From positions 1-32,209 of the forward strand of contig CAIYQH010000184.1 of NCBI GenBank assembly GCA_903928285.1: a stretch of DNA of 32,209 nucleotides, given 5' to 3'. The translations under genes were made by a program, and so were the position numbers. Origin of the DNA: an uncultured Bacteroidales bacterium (GTDB taxonomy: Bacteria > Bacteroidota > Bacteroidia > Bacteroidales > FEN-979). Position 1 is the stretch's first letter. Every line of letters starts with the position of its first letter. A model generated the notes under the pieces. That model was given only the letters and a program-made list of their open reading frames with translations, did no database searches and was not told the DNA's origin. Positions 25,167 to 32,209 of this stretch are shown here, in pieces.

Positions 25167-25219
25167 GTGCCTTCTCTGTGTTTTTGTGACTTTAAAGCAC
25201 GAAGACACAGAGAAGGTGC
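25167..25219. repeat. Long intergenic hairpin (12-bp perfect arms, about 22 bp with G-U pairs)
   Basis: CCTTCTCTGTGT (25170-25181) and ACACAGAGAAGG (25205-25216) pair perfectly. Pairing continues inward for seven more positions and outward for three, including G-U pairs, leaving a loop ACTTTAAAG. It lies between two convergent genes, so it may end both transcripts. The motif resembles the cttcgtgtcttcgtg-type palindromes that are scattered in many Bacteroidota intergenic regions. Confidence 0.65.
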
Positions 25220-25279
25220 CATTTCATAAAGAAGGGACGGAAAGGTTTTCAGGGTTTCCGGTAAAAGAAGCGGAAGGTC

Positions 25280-26383
25280 TTAAACGTACTTTTCCCCCTT
25301 TTCGAGCATTACGTCGTTGACAAACTGCCGTATCTGCTGTTCATCCGTTTTGCGGCAAACCAACAGAACATTATCCGACTCCACGACGATGTAGTCGTTG
25401 AGTCCTTCGAGCACCACCAGCTTGTCTTTGGGCATGTTGACAATACAGTTTGAGGATTCGTAGAGCATGACATTCCTGCCCACCACCGTATTGCCGAGGT
25501 CGTCTTTCGGGCGGTTTTCGTAAAGAGAGCCCCAGGTGCCAAGGTCCGACCAGCCAAAGTCGGCCGCAAGTACATAGACATTCTCGGCCTGCTCCATCAG
25601 TCCGTAGTCAACCGAAATGCTCTTGCAAACAGTATAAGTAGCGGCAATGAATGCCCTTTCCTCCTTGGTGCCATATTTCCCGATTCCCTTTTTAAAAAGC
25701 ACGTCCACTTCGGGCAGGTGTTTTGCAAAAGCTTTCATTATCGTTTTGAGCGACCAGATAAAGATCCCGGCATTCCACAGGAAGTCGCCGCATTTCAGGA
25801 ATGTTTCGGCGAGTTCAAGATTGGGTTTTTCGGTGAAGGTCTTTACTTTTTTGATATGTTTTTCTTTAGGATAGACATCCTTTTTCCCATCCACATACTG
25901 AATATAACCGTAGCCGGTATCGGGGCGGCTGGGGCGGATGCCAAGGGTCAGCAGCCAGTCATTCTCGCCGGCGGCGGCGAGCGCAGCTTCGAGGTTTTCG
26001 ATGAAAATATCCTCTTTCAGGATGATATGATCGGAGGGGGCAACCACGATCCTGGCTTCCGGATCCCTTGCCAGGATGCAGTAGTTGGCATAGGCTATAC
26101 AGGGAGCCGTGTTGCGGCGCGAGGGTTCCAGCAGGATCTGTGTGCTGGCCATCTCCGGGATCTGCTTCATAACCAGCGACTGGTAGATTTCATTGGTGAC
26201 AATGTAGATGTTCTCCTTCGGACAGATCCGCTTTAACCGTTTATAGGTTTGCTGGATCAGGGTCTCCCCGGTTCCGAGAATATCGATAAATTGCTTGGGA
26301 TGGGTAGTCCGGCTCATGGGCCAGAACCGGGCGCCAATGCCACCTGCCATGATCACGCAGAAATTGTGTTTCGATTTCGCCAT
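25280..26383 (-). CDS. manC: Mannose-1-phosphate guanylyltransferase
   Basis: Makes GDP-mannose from mannose-1-phosphate and GTP, feeding polysaccharide and glycoprotein synthesis. The nucleotidyltransferase signature MAGGIGARFWPMSR is at 12-25, followed by PKQF (Lys30), with VAPSDHI (about 115-121) and FTEKPN further on, ending in a left-handed helix-like segment (VVGRNVMLYESSNCIV). At 367 residues it is the short single-function form, lacking the C-terminal isomerase domain of the 470-residue ManC/AlgA type. It follows the SprT-like gene by 115 bases on the same strand. Confidence 0.92.
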   Translation of the reverse strand: MAKSKHNFCVIMAGGIGARFWPMSRTTHPKQFIDILGTGETLIQQTYKRLKRICPKENIYIVTNEIYQSLVMKQIPEMASTQILLEPSRRNTAPCIAYANYCILARDPEARIVVAPSDHIILKEDIFIENLEAALAAAGENDWLLTLGIRPSRPDTGYGYIQYVDGKKDVYPKEKHIKKVKTFTEKPNLELAETFLKCGDFLWNAGIFIWSLKTIMKAFAKHLPEVDVLFKKGIGKYGTKEERAFIAATYTVCKSISVDYGLMEQAENVYVLAADFGWSDLGTWGSLYENRPKDDLGNTVVGRNVMLYESSNCIVNMPKDKLVVLEGLNDYIVVESDNVLLVCRKTDEQQIRQFVNDVMLEKGEKYV

Positions 26384-26498
26384 GTCGCTGGGGGTTTAAA
26401 TTTATACAAACATACGGAACTATATGCAAAAAGCAAATGGCAAAAAATATAATGCAATGGGATACTTACAGGGGTTAATCGCGCTTATGATGGAATTG

Positions 26499-27203
26499 TT
26501 ATTCACTTACCCTGATTACCGGCGCCCCCGGGCTCACCAGGTAGATACGGTTTGTCTGCAGGCAGAGACAGCGATACCGGGTTCTGATCTTCTCCTTTTT
26601 CCGGAAGAACCGTTTTCCGTGAAGGGTGAAGACTGCATCGAACGGAAGCTCCTCCAGACGGGTGGTCAGGTCGGGAGGATCGTATTGTTTCAGCGCTTTT
26701 GACAGCAGGTGATCGGCCGAAGAGGAGGCTTTGGGGTTTTCCATGTAGCGGCTGACAACCGGCAGGATGTCGGGGGGGAAAACATCAGCGTTAAGGCAGG
26801 GTTTCATCAGCTGGCCGAATTTGTTTTTCCACTCCCTGCCATGGGGCAGCGGACGGGTTTTCCGCCGTAGGGTGAATTTTTTCAACGTCGCTTCGTGGTC
26901 GAGCCAGGCATGGTGATGCGCCAGCTCGTGAACCAGCGTGATCAGAAAGGCAAAGGAGTTCAGATTCCCGTTAACGGTGATTCTTCCTGGGCTTCCCTTT
27001 TGCGGCGGCCTGAAATCACCCGATTTTGAGGTTCGGTGGCGCACTACGGTGAGATTTATTGGTCTCTGCTGGATCAGTATGACGACATATTCCAGTGCAG
27101 ATTCAGGAAGATAGGGGCCCAACACCGACCTGATCTTTTCTCCCGCAATGGAAGGAGGTGTCCTTACAACGGGTGGTACTGGCTGGAAAAGTGAAAGTTG
27201 CAC
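26499..27203 (-). CDS. SprT-like zinc metalloprotein
   Basis: SprT-like protein of 234 residues. The zinc-binding HELAHHH lies at 92-98 (H92, E93, H96), and a third ligand is probably H121 in LPHGREWK, as in SprT/Spartan domains. In eukaryotes Spartan degrades DNA-protein cross-links; bacterial SprT function is unproven. The start is a GTG at 27203, eight bases after the stop of a small lipoprotein gene; no ATG lies nearby. The C-terminal region (about 140-234) is basic and may bind nucleic acid. Confidence 0.85.
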   Translation of the reverse strand: MQLSLFQPVPPVVRTPPSIAGEKIRSVLGPYLPESALEYVVILIQQRPINLTVVRHRTSKSGDFRPPQKGSPGRITVNGNLNSFAFLITLVHELAHHHAWLDHEATLKKFTLRRKTRPLPHGREWKNKFGQLMKPCLNADVFPPDILPVVSRYMENPKASSSADHLLSKALKQYDPPDLTTRLEELPFDAVFTLHGKRFFRKKEKIRTRYRCLCLQTNRIYLVSPGAPVIRVSE

Positions 27204-27211
27204 GGAGATCC

Positions 27212-27352
27212 TTATTTAAAGCTGGGACAGTTGCATCGCTTCGGATGCGATGCCTGGTGGGTGGTGAACCGCTGGGAAGTGCATGAACCGGCCAGTGCCA
27301 GAAGCATCAGCGCAAACATACCCATCATGAACCGGAACCTGATTTTCTTCAT
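27212..27352 (-). CDS. Small lipoprotein, 46 residues, ending CNCPSFK
   Basis: An ATG-to-TAA frame of 46 codons that reads as a bacterial lipoprotein: basic start MKKIRFRF, a hydrophobic core, and a lipobox LAGSC with Cys24 as lipid site. The mature part is only 23 residues and ends in RCNCPSFK, with two closely spaced cysteines. It fills the otherwise empty stretch before the SprT-like gene, stopping eight bases before that gene's GTG, so it is probably the first gene of the unit. Part of its sequence (27233-27253, GCATCGC/GCGATGC) can form a seven-base hairpin. Short Bacteroidota lipoproteins with a Cys-x-Cys-Pro end look familiar to me, but no function is known. Confidence 0.72.
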   Translation of the reverse strand: MKKIRFRFMMGMFALMLLALAGSCTSQRFTTHQASHPKRCNCPSFK

Positions 27353-27498
27353 CTGCCAGAATTTAATCGTAAAGGTACTGAAAAATCTTCAACCATCTCC
27401 ATCTCCCTCCCCATTTCCCCTGTCAGGCATCCCATTTCACTTTTTACTGATCATAAACGCAGATTCCCCGAAATTTGGTATTTTTACAAAAACATTTT

Positions 27499-28242
27499 AT
27501 GCCGAAGATATTCACCACGATCGGGATGTATGTGCTCCTGATGCAAAAGGTATTCAGCAGGCCGCAGAAGCGGAGGATCTACTGGCAGCAGCTGTTGACG
27601 GAGATCAACAGCCTGGGCCTGGAGTCGCTGGGGATCGTCGCCTTCATCTCGGCCTTTATGGGGGCGGTGGTTGCCATCCAGACTGCCTTCAACATTACCA
27701 GCCCGCTGATTCCCCTGTCGATGGTAGGCTTTACGGTCAGACAGAGCGTCATTCTCGAATTTTCGCCTACCGTTATCAGCCTGATCCTGGCCGGAAAGGT
27801 GGGATCGCGCATTGCCTCTGAAATCGGCACCATGAGGGTGACCGAACAGATCGATGCCCTGGAGATCATGGGGGTGAATTCGGCAAACTACCTGATCTTT
27901 CCAAAGATCACCGCCCTGATCCTGATCAACCCTGTATTGATCGTTTTCAGCATGTGGATGGGTATCCTGGGAGGCTGGCTTGCCATGGTCGCCACCAGCC
28001 TGGTCTCAACCAACGATTTTGTCCAGGGCATCCGGGTCGATTTCCAGGGATACACGATTTTCTATGCCATCACAAAGACTGTGTTTTTTGCCTATATCAT
28101 CTCCTCTGTTTCGGGTTTTTATGGCTATATCACAAACGGTGGAGCGTTGGAGGTTGGTCAGGCCAGCACCAAGGCTGTTGTTTTCAGCAGTGTCATCATC
28201 ATCCTGTTTAACCTGGTATTAACGCAACTCCTGCTCACATGA
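27499..28242 (+). CDS. MlaE-family ABC transporter permease
   Basis: Inner-membrane permease of 247 residues of the MlaE/TTG2B type that moves phospholipids or similar molecules between inner and outer membranes. The family core is visible: AGKVGSRIASEIGTMRVTE (about 93-111) followed by QIDALEIMGVN. Five to six helices fit the fold. A TTG at 27475 is in frame, but the ATG at 27499 gives the expected MlaE N-terminus. The stop overlaps the ATPase start by four bases (ATGA). No MCE-domain substrate-binding protein lies in the window, so the partner is encoded elsewhere or ahead of other operons. Confidence 0.9.
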   Translation: MPKIFTTIGMYVLLMQKVFSRPQKRRIYWQQLLTEINSLGLESLGIVAFISAFMGAVVAIQTAFNITSPLIPLSMVGFTVRQSVILEFSPTVISLILAGKVGSRIASEIGTMRVTEQIDALEIMGVNSANYLIFPKITALILINPVLIVFSMWMGILGGWLAMVATSLVSTNDFVQGIRVDFQGYTIFYAITKTVFFAYIISSVSGFYGYITNGGALEVGQASTKAVVFSSVIIILFNLVLTQLLLT

Positions 28243-28988
28243 TCGAAGCCCGCAATATCAACAAGACTTTCGGGGAACATCATGTTCTGAAAGATGTCTC
28301 CTGCATTTTCGAAAAAGGTAAAACAAACCTTATCATCGGGCAAAGCGGCTCGGGAAAGACAGTCCTGATGAAGTGCCTGGTCGGGCTGTTTGAAGTCGAC
28401 AACGGGATGGTTACTTATGATGACCGTAATTTCACCACGATGAACTTCGAACAGCGCAAAACACTGAGGCAGGAGATTGGTATGCTCTTTCAGGGAGGGG
28501 CTCTTTTCGACTCGATGAATGTTGAGGAAAATGTGATGTTCCCGCTGAACATGTTCACTTCGCAATCGGGAAGGGAAAAACTTGAAAGGGTAAACTTTGT
28601 GCTGAACAGGGTCAATCTCGAAAAGGTGAACCACCTGATGCCCTCCGAATTGAGCGGGGGTATGCGTAAGCGCGTTGCCATCGCCCGTGCCATCGCCATG
28701 AAGCCGCACTATCTTTTCTGTGATGAACCCAATTCGGGGCTCGATCCGCACACCTCCGGCGTGATCGATCATCTCATCCAGGAGATCACCGAAGAATATG
28801 AGATCACCACCATTGTCAATACCCACGACATGAATTCGGTGCTCAGTATCGGCGACAGCGTGGCCTACATTTATGAGGGAAGACTCTGGTGGAAGGGAAA
28901 CAAGGAGACCATCCTGCATACCGACAATGCCGAACTCAACGAATTTGTCTTTGGCACGGAGCTGACCTCAAGGTTAAAACGTTCATAA
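28239..28988 (+). CDS. MlaF-like ABC transporter ATP-binding protein
   Basis: ATPase subunit for the upstream MlaE-type permease, 249 residues. Walker A GQSGSGKT (34-41), Q-loop Gln85, signature LSGGM (138-142; the MlaF-type variant followed by RKRVAIARA), Walker B YLFCDEP (158-164) and H-loop His196 are all in place, so it should be active. Start and stop are tightly packed: ATGA overlap with the permease, and one base between its TAA and the CvpA ATG. Confidence 0.93.
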   Translation: MIEARNINKTFGEHHVLKDVSCIFEKGKTNLIIGQSGSGKTVLMKCLVGLFEVDNGMVTYDDRNFTTMNFEQRKTLRQEIGMLFQGGALFDSMNVEENVMFPLNMFTSQSGREKLERVNFVLNRVNLEKVNHLMPSELSGGMRKRVAIARAIAMKPHYLFCDEPNSGLDPHTSGVIDHLIQEITEEYEITTIVNTHDMNSVLSIGDSVAYIYEGRLWWKGNKETILHTDNAELNEFVFGTELTSRLKRS

Positions 28989-28989
28989 G

Positions 28990-29544
28990 ATGTCATTGAA
29001 TTATATCGATTATGTTATCCTGGCCATCCTGGCGCTCTTCCTGATCCTGGGCTACCGCAAAGGCATTATTGTCGGACTGGCTACCATCGTGGCCCTGATC
29101 CTGGGGATTTATGCCGCGGTCCATTTCTCGAATTACCTGGATGCCACCCTGATGGAACACCTGCACCCATCCCGGAAATGGCTGCCCATCCTCTCCTTTT
29201 CCATCACCTTTATCCTGGTGGTCATCATCGTGATGATCGTAGCCAAACTGGCAGAGAAGCTGGCGGATATGGTCGGCATGGGCTTTTTCAACCACCTGGG
29301 AGGGGCTTTGCTCGGACTTGCCAAAGGAGTTATCCTGGTGAGTGTTCTGCTTTTCCTGAACCAGAGTCTGGATCCCGGCGGAAAATGGATTTCCGACAGG
29401 GACAGGAAGGAGTCGTGGTTTTATGACAGGGTCGCCGCGGTATTTCCGGCCATGATGAAGACCTTCGGCAGGGAGATCAGATTTCCTGAAAAACTGGGCT
29501 GCCGCAACTTAAATGACACGAATGAGGAATGTATGTTTTTTTAA
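28990..29544 (+). CDS. CvpA-family membrane protein
   Basis: Four-helix membrane protein of 184 residues. The CvpA pattern is seen in IDYVILAILALFLILGYRKG (6-25) and in FFNHLGGALLGLAKGVIL (about 100-117). CvpA is needed for colicin V export in E. coli and for envelope integrity in other bacteria; the mechanism is unknown. It is third in the Mla-like unit. Its last codons overlap the glycosyltransferase start by about 23 bases in another frame. Confidence 0.85.
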   Translation: MSLNYIDYVILAILALFLILGYRKGIIVGLATIVALILGIYAAVHFSNYLDATLMEHLHPSRKWLPILSFSITFILVVIIVMIVAKLAEKLADMVGMGFFNHLGGALLGLAKGVILVSVLLFLNQSLDPGGKWISDRDRKESWFYDRVAAVFPAMMKTFGREIRFPEKLGCRNLNDTNEECMFF

Positions 29545-30634
29545 TACCGTCAGTTTCTGGGGGGGCGGTGAAAAGCTGCATCTGGAATATGCCCTGAAAT
29601 TCAAAGAGCGCGACTACAACGTTTGCCTGGCCACAGGCAAGGGTTCTCCGCTTGCCCTGAAGGCGGAACAGGCGGGACTTGCGATCTTTGACATCCGTGC
29701 CGGCAACCTCTCCTTTTTAAACCCGCTGAAATATCTACGGCTCTATCGTTTCTATAAAACTGAAAAGATCGATACGGTAATCTTTTCCGGCTCCCCCGAC
29801 CTCAAACTCGGGGGATTTGCCGCAAAATTGTCAGGCGTCGCGAATATCGTTTACCTGCGCGGTCTCGCCGCACCCGTGAAAAACTCCCTCATCAACAGGA
29901 TCCTCTTCAGCCGGGTGTTGACCCATATTGTCGCGAATTCGGAGGAGACCAGGAGGACAATTTTGCAAAACCTGAAAACTTCGGTTGATGAACGTAAGGT
30001 TAATGTTATCTATCACGGGATCGACCTTGAGCTGTTTGACAGCAGGATCGGATCGGAGATCCCTGCCGTGTTCCGCAACAGGCCCGGGATCCTGCTGGGC
30101 AATGCCGGGCGGCTGACCTCGCAAAAAGGGCAGCAATATCTGGTTGAAATGGCCCGGAGGCTGAAGCAGAAAAATATCAGCTTTACCTTGTTTATTGCCG
30201 GTACCGGTGAGATGAAGCAGGAGCTTGAGAAGATGATCGGCGCATATGATCTGCAAAAGGAGGTTGTGCTGATGGGTTTCGTGGAGGAGGTCGAAACCTT
30301 CATGCATGCCATCGATATTTTCATCCTGACCTCCCTGTGGGAAGGGTTCGGCTATGTAATCGTGGAGGCGATGGCAGCGTGTAAACCTGCCATTGCATTT
30401 GATATTTCAAGTAATCCCGAAATTATCGAAGACAACCACACGGGGCTGCTGGTTGATTTTCCTGACATGGAGATGTTCTGCGATAAGGTGGAGTCGCTGA
30501 TCAGGGATGAATCCCTCCGTCGGCAGTTTGGAAGAAATGGCAGGGAAAGGGTTGAAAAATGTTTTCAGCTGGATGACAGGATCACAGAATTTGAAAACTA
30601 CCTGCTAAACGGGCCGGCTTCAGATTCCATCTAA
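29522..30634 (+). CDS. GT4-family glycosyltransferase
   Basis: Cytoplasmic or membrane-peripheral GT-B transferase of 370 residues, retaining mechanism by family. The N-terminal half starts MRNVCFFNTVSFWGGGEKLH, with the glycine-rich acceptor loop. The C-terminal GT4 domain has GNAGRLTSQKGQQYLVEMA and the donor-binding E-x7-E motif in EGFGYVIVEAMA. The ATG at 29522 is preferred over one at 29513 because it puts the first strand at the usual place; either way the start lies inside the CvpA gene. Donor and acceptor sugars cannot be named; surface polysaccharide or lipid glycosylation is likely, in keeping with an envelope-related unit. Confidence 0.9.
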   Translation: MRNVCFFNTVSFWGGGEKLHLEYALKFKERDYNVCLATGKGSPLALKAEQAGLAIFDIRAGNLSFLNPLKYLRLYRFYKTEKIDTVIFSGSPDLKLGGFAAKLSGVANIVYLRGLAAPVKNSLINRILFSRVLTHIVANSEETRRTILQNLKTSVDERKVNVIYHGIDLELFDSRIGSEIPAVFRNRPGILLGNAGRLTSQKGQQYLVEMARRLKQKNISFTLFIAGTGEMKQELEKMIGAYDLQKEVVLMGFVEEVETFMHAIDIFILTSLWEGFGYVIVEAMAACKPAIAFDISSNPEIIEDNHTGLLVDFPDMEMFCDKVESLIRDESLRRQFGRNGRERVEKCFQLDDRITEFENYLLNGPASDSI

Positions 30635-30665
30635 AAATAGAGTTTCAGGATGTGAAGGATCCCTG

Positions 30666-31856
30666 TTAATCCAGGATTGCTTTGATCCCCGGAAGTTGTT
30701 TTCCTTCGATATATTCGAGCATGGCCCCGCCGCCGGTTGACACATAGCTTACCTTGCCAGCAAGCTCGTATTTGTTGATTGCCGCCACGGAATCGCCGCC
30801 GCCTACCAGGGTGAAGGTGCCGTTTTCGGTGGCTTTTGCCAGGGCAAGGGCAATCGATTTTGTTCCGGCTTCGAAGTTGTTCATTTCGAACACACCCATC
30901 GGGCCATTCCAGAGTATCGTACCCGACTGCTCGATCACCAGGTTGAATTTCTGGCAGGAGGCCGGTCCGATGTCGAGACCCATCCAGGGAACCTGGATCT
31001 CATAGGCGCTGCTGGTACGGATGTTGGCATCGTTTGAAAATGTGTCGGCCAGAATGGCATCGGGGGGGATGTAGAGATTAACGCCCATTGATTTAGCCCG
31101 CTCCACGATGCTTTTAGCCATATCCACGAAATCATCCTCCACCATCGAGGCGCCGATTTCGCCGCCCAGCGCCTTGATAAAGGTAAACATCATCCCGCCG
31201 CCGATGATCAGGTTGTCGACCTTGTCCATCAGGTGATTGATGATCTCGATTTTCGTTGAAACCTTGGCGCCACCAAGGATAGCGGTGAATGGACGTTTTG
31301 CCTCTTTCAGGCATTTGTCGATGTTGATGATCTCATTGGCCATTACATAGCCGAACATCTTTTTTTGGGGAAAGAACTCGGCGATGATCGCCGTGGAGGC
31401 ATGTGCGCGATGGGCTGTCCCAAAGGCATCATTGACATAGAGGTCGCCCAGGGCAGCCAGTTTTTGGGCAAAGCCCCGGTCGCCCTTTTCCTCCTCCTTG
31501 TAAAACCTGAGATTTTCAAGCAGCAGCACCTCGCCGGGTTTCAGTGAAGCGGCCAGCTCGGTGGCCGATGGCCCGATACAGTCGTCGGCGAATTTCACCG
31601 GGCGGTTCAGTTTTTTTGAAAGGTAGGGTATGACATGCTTCAGGGAATATTTCTCTTCCGGGCCACCCTTTGGACGACCCAGGTGCGACATCAGGATCAC
31701 CGCCCCGCCGTCGTTGAGGATCTTGGTAATGGTGGGGATGGTCGCGTCAATGCGGGAGGTATCCGTAATTTGCTGCTGGCCGTCGAGGGGTACATTAAAA
31801 TCGACCCTGATGAGCGCTTTCATGCCGTTAAAGCTAAAATTATCAATGGTTTGCAT
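30666..31856 (-). CDS. pgk: Phosphoglycerate kinase
   Basis: Glycolytic enzyme that moves phosphate from 1,3-bisphosphoglycerate to ADP. It has 396 residues from the ATG at 31856, the normal length. Seen: ALIRVDFNVPLD (substrate site), SHLGRPKG, LLENLRFYKEEE, GGAKVSTK in the middle, and the C-terminal LVGGGDSVAAI and STGGGAMLEYIEGKQLPG that bind nucleotide and phosphate. In-frame starts at 31868 and upstream to 32021 are rejected: the upstream part reads through the divergent nitrilase gene, and the enzyme family begins at MQTIDNF. A promoter-like element lies just upstream. Confidence 0.97.
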   Translation of the reverse strand: MQTIDNFSFNGMKALIRVDFNVPLDGQQQITDTSRIDATIPTITKILNDGGAVILMSHLGRPKGGPEEKYSLKHVIPYLSKKLNRPVKFADDCIGPSATELAASLKPGEVLLLENLRFYKEEEKGDRGFAQKLAALGDLYVNDAFGTAHRAHASTAIIAEFFPQKKMFGYVMANEIINIDKCLKEAKRPFTAILGGAKVSTKIEIINHLMDKVDNLIIGGGMMFTFIKALGGEIGASMVEDDFVDMAKSIVERAKSMGVNLYIPPDAILADTFSNDANIRTSSAYEIQVPWMGLDIGPASCQKFNLVIEQSGTILWNGPMGVFEMNNFEAGTKSIALALAKATENGTFTLVGGGDSVAAINKYELAGKVSYVSTGGGAMLEYIEGKQLPGIKAILD

Positions 31857-31882
31857 TTTCTTAATCATTTGGATTTCACAGG

Positions 31883-31910
31883 CAAAATTAAAATATTTAA
31901 GAACGGCAAC
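31883..31910 (-). promoter_or_regulatory. Likely promoter of phosphoglycerate kinase
   Basis: On the minus strand TAATTTTG (31890-31883) matches the -7 consensus TAnnTTTG, with GTTG (TTG at 31910-31908) 17 bases upstream as a partial -33. The ATG at 31856 follows 26 bases after the -7 box. Confidence 0.5.
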
Positions 31911-31949
31911 GCAGATATTTTTAATTTTACCCGTTTTTAAACCCTTGCC

Positions 31950-32209
31950 ATGCAGGATTTCAGAGTTACAGTCATACAGGCGAACCTGTTCTGGGAGGAG
32001 CGTGACAGGAACCTGGACCATTTTGATTACCTGCTGAACCGGATTACCGGCGAGCCCGATCTGATTCTCCTTCCCGAGATGTTCAATTCAGGCTTTTCGA
32101 TAAATCCCGCAGTCTGTGTAGAAACGATGGAGGGTCCCTCCATTGGGTTCCTCCGTTCCCGCGCAGAAGAGAAAAATGCGGTGATCATGGCCACGCTGCT
32201 GATCAGCGA
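31950..32209 (+). CDS. Nitrilase-superfamily amidase, 5' part (cut by window end)
   Basis: First 86 codons of a carbon-nitrogen hydrolase, open to the window end. The N-terminus (FRVTVIQANLFWEERDRNL) and LLPEMFNSGFS, with catalytic Glu43, match the omega-amidase / YafV branch of nitrilases, which hydrolyse alpha-keto amides such as alpha-ketoglutaramate. The Lys and Cys of the Glu-Lys-Cys triad lie beyond the window. Divergent from phosphoglycerate kinase across 93 bases. Confidence 0.85.
   Translation, partial: MQDFRVTVIQANLFWEERDRNLDHFDYLLNRITGEPDLILLPEMFNSGFSINPAVCVETMEGPSIGFLRSRAEEKNAVIMATLLIS

Noticed and set aside
27233..27253. Seven-base hairpin (GCATCGC / GCGATGC) first read as a terminator upstream of the MlaE gene
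   Set aside because: It lies inside the coding sequence of the small lipoprotein, has no T-tract on either strand, and is better explained as coding sequence.
28158..28919. A 253-codon minus-strand frame opposite the MlaF-like ATPase
   Set aside because: No motif of its own, and the plus strand has a full set of ABC ATPase motifs.
31857..32021. N-terminal extension of phosphoglycerate kinase
   Set aside because: It runs through the divergent promoter region and the start of the nitrilase gene. The family begins at the ATG at 31856.

Overview
The window looks like chromosomal DNA from a member of the Bacteroidota, probably an environmental, anaerobic or facultative lineage near Bacteroidales; the order is a guess. 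Support comes from a LytS/LytTR two-component pair, a bacterial GH3-family enzyme, a secreted hydrolase ending in a type IX secretion (Por) sorting tail, a lipoprotein S9 peptidase, and promoter-like TAnnTTTG (-7) / TTTG (-33) elements in place of sigma70 boxes. No rRNA, tRNA, CRISPR array, insertion sequence or phage gene was recognised. Coding density is very high, and the longest gap between the listed genes is about 240 bases.

Layout. (1) 33-1798: a LytS-type sensor kinase and LytTR response regulator with a 4-base overlap. (2) 1835-4047, minus: a GH3-family acyl-adenylating enzyme coupled to a LysE-type exporter through a TTGA overlap. (3) 4094-7069: a membrane-anchored EEP phosphodiesterase, an S4/RluA pseudouridine synthase and, on the minus strand, a SpoU/TrmH rRNA methyltransferase that follows a T9SS-secreted alpha/beta hydrolase (7083-8252). 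(4) 8406-16007, plus: the accessory core of the window, a probable nitric-oxide response and detoxification cluster. It holds an Rrf2/NsrR-like Fe-S regulator with a palindrome over its own promoter, a multi-cysteine ferredoxin-like protein, a quinol-dependent NO reductase (qNor), a cupin, a DUF438-hemerythrin-PAS protein, a DUF2249 protein, a PepSY-type four-helix membrane protein and a DUF2177 membrane protein. (5) 16007-20284: a SNF2 helicase, a small cupin with its own good promoter, and a SAM methyltransferase. (6) 20331-22977, minus: a membrane sensor kinase followed by HemW. (7) 23220-25133: an S9 peptidase lipoprotein, then a long intergenic hairpin. (8) 25280-27352, minus: a 46-residue lipoprotein gene, a SprT-like metalloprotein and mannose-1-phosphate guanylyltransferase. 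(9) 27499-30634, plus: Mla-like ABC permease and ATPase, CvpA and a GT4 glycosyltransferase. (10) Phosphoglycerate kinase (minus) and, divergently, the first 86 codons of a nitrilase-family amidase cut by the window end.

How the parts may work together. In region 4 the likely logic is that NO (or loss of an Fe-S cluster) relieves repression by the Rrf2 protein. This would raise qNor, which reduces NO to N2O at the quinol pool, together with diiron (hemerythrin), PAS, Fe-S and cupin proteins that could sense, buffer or repair. That is inference from family knowledge and gene order; qNor is the only member whose reaction is secure.
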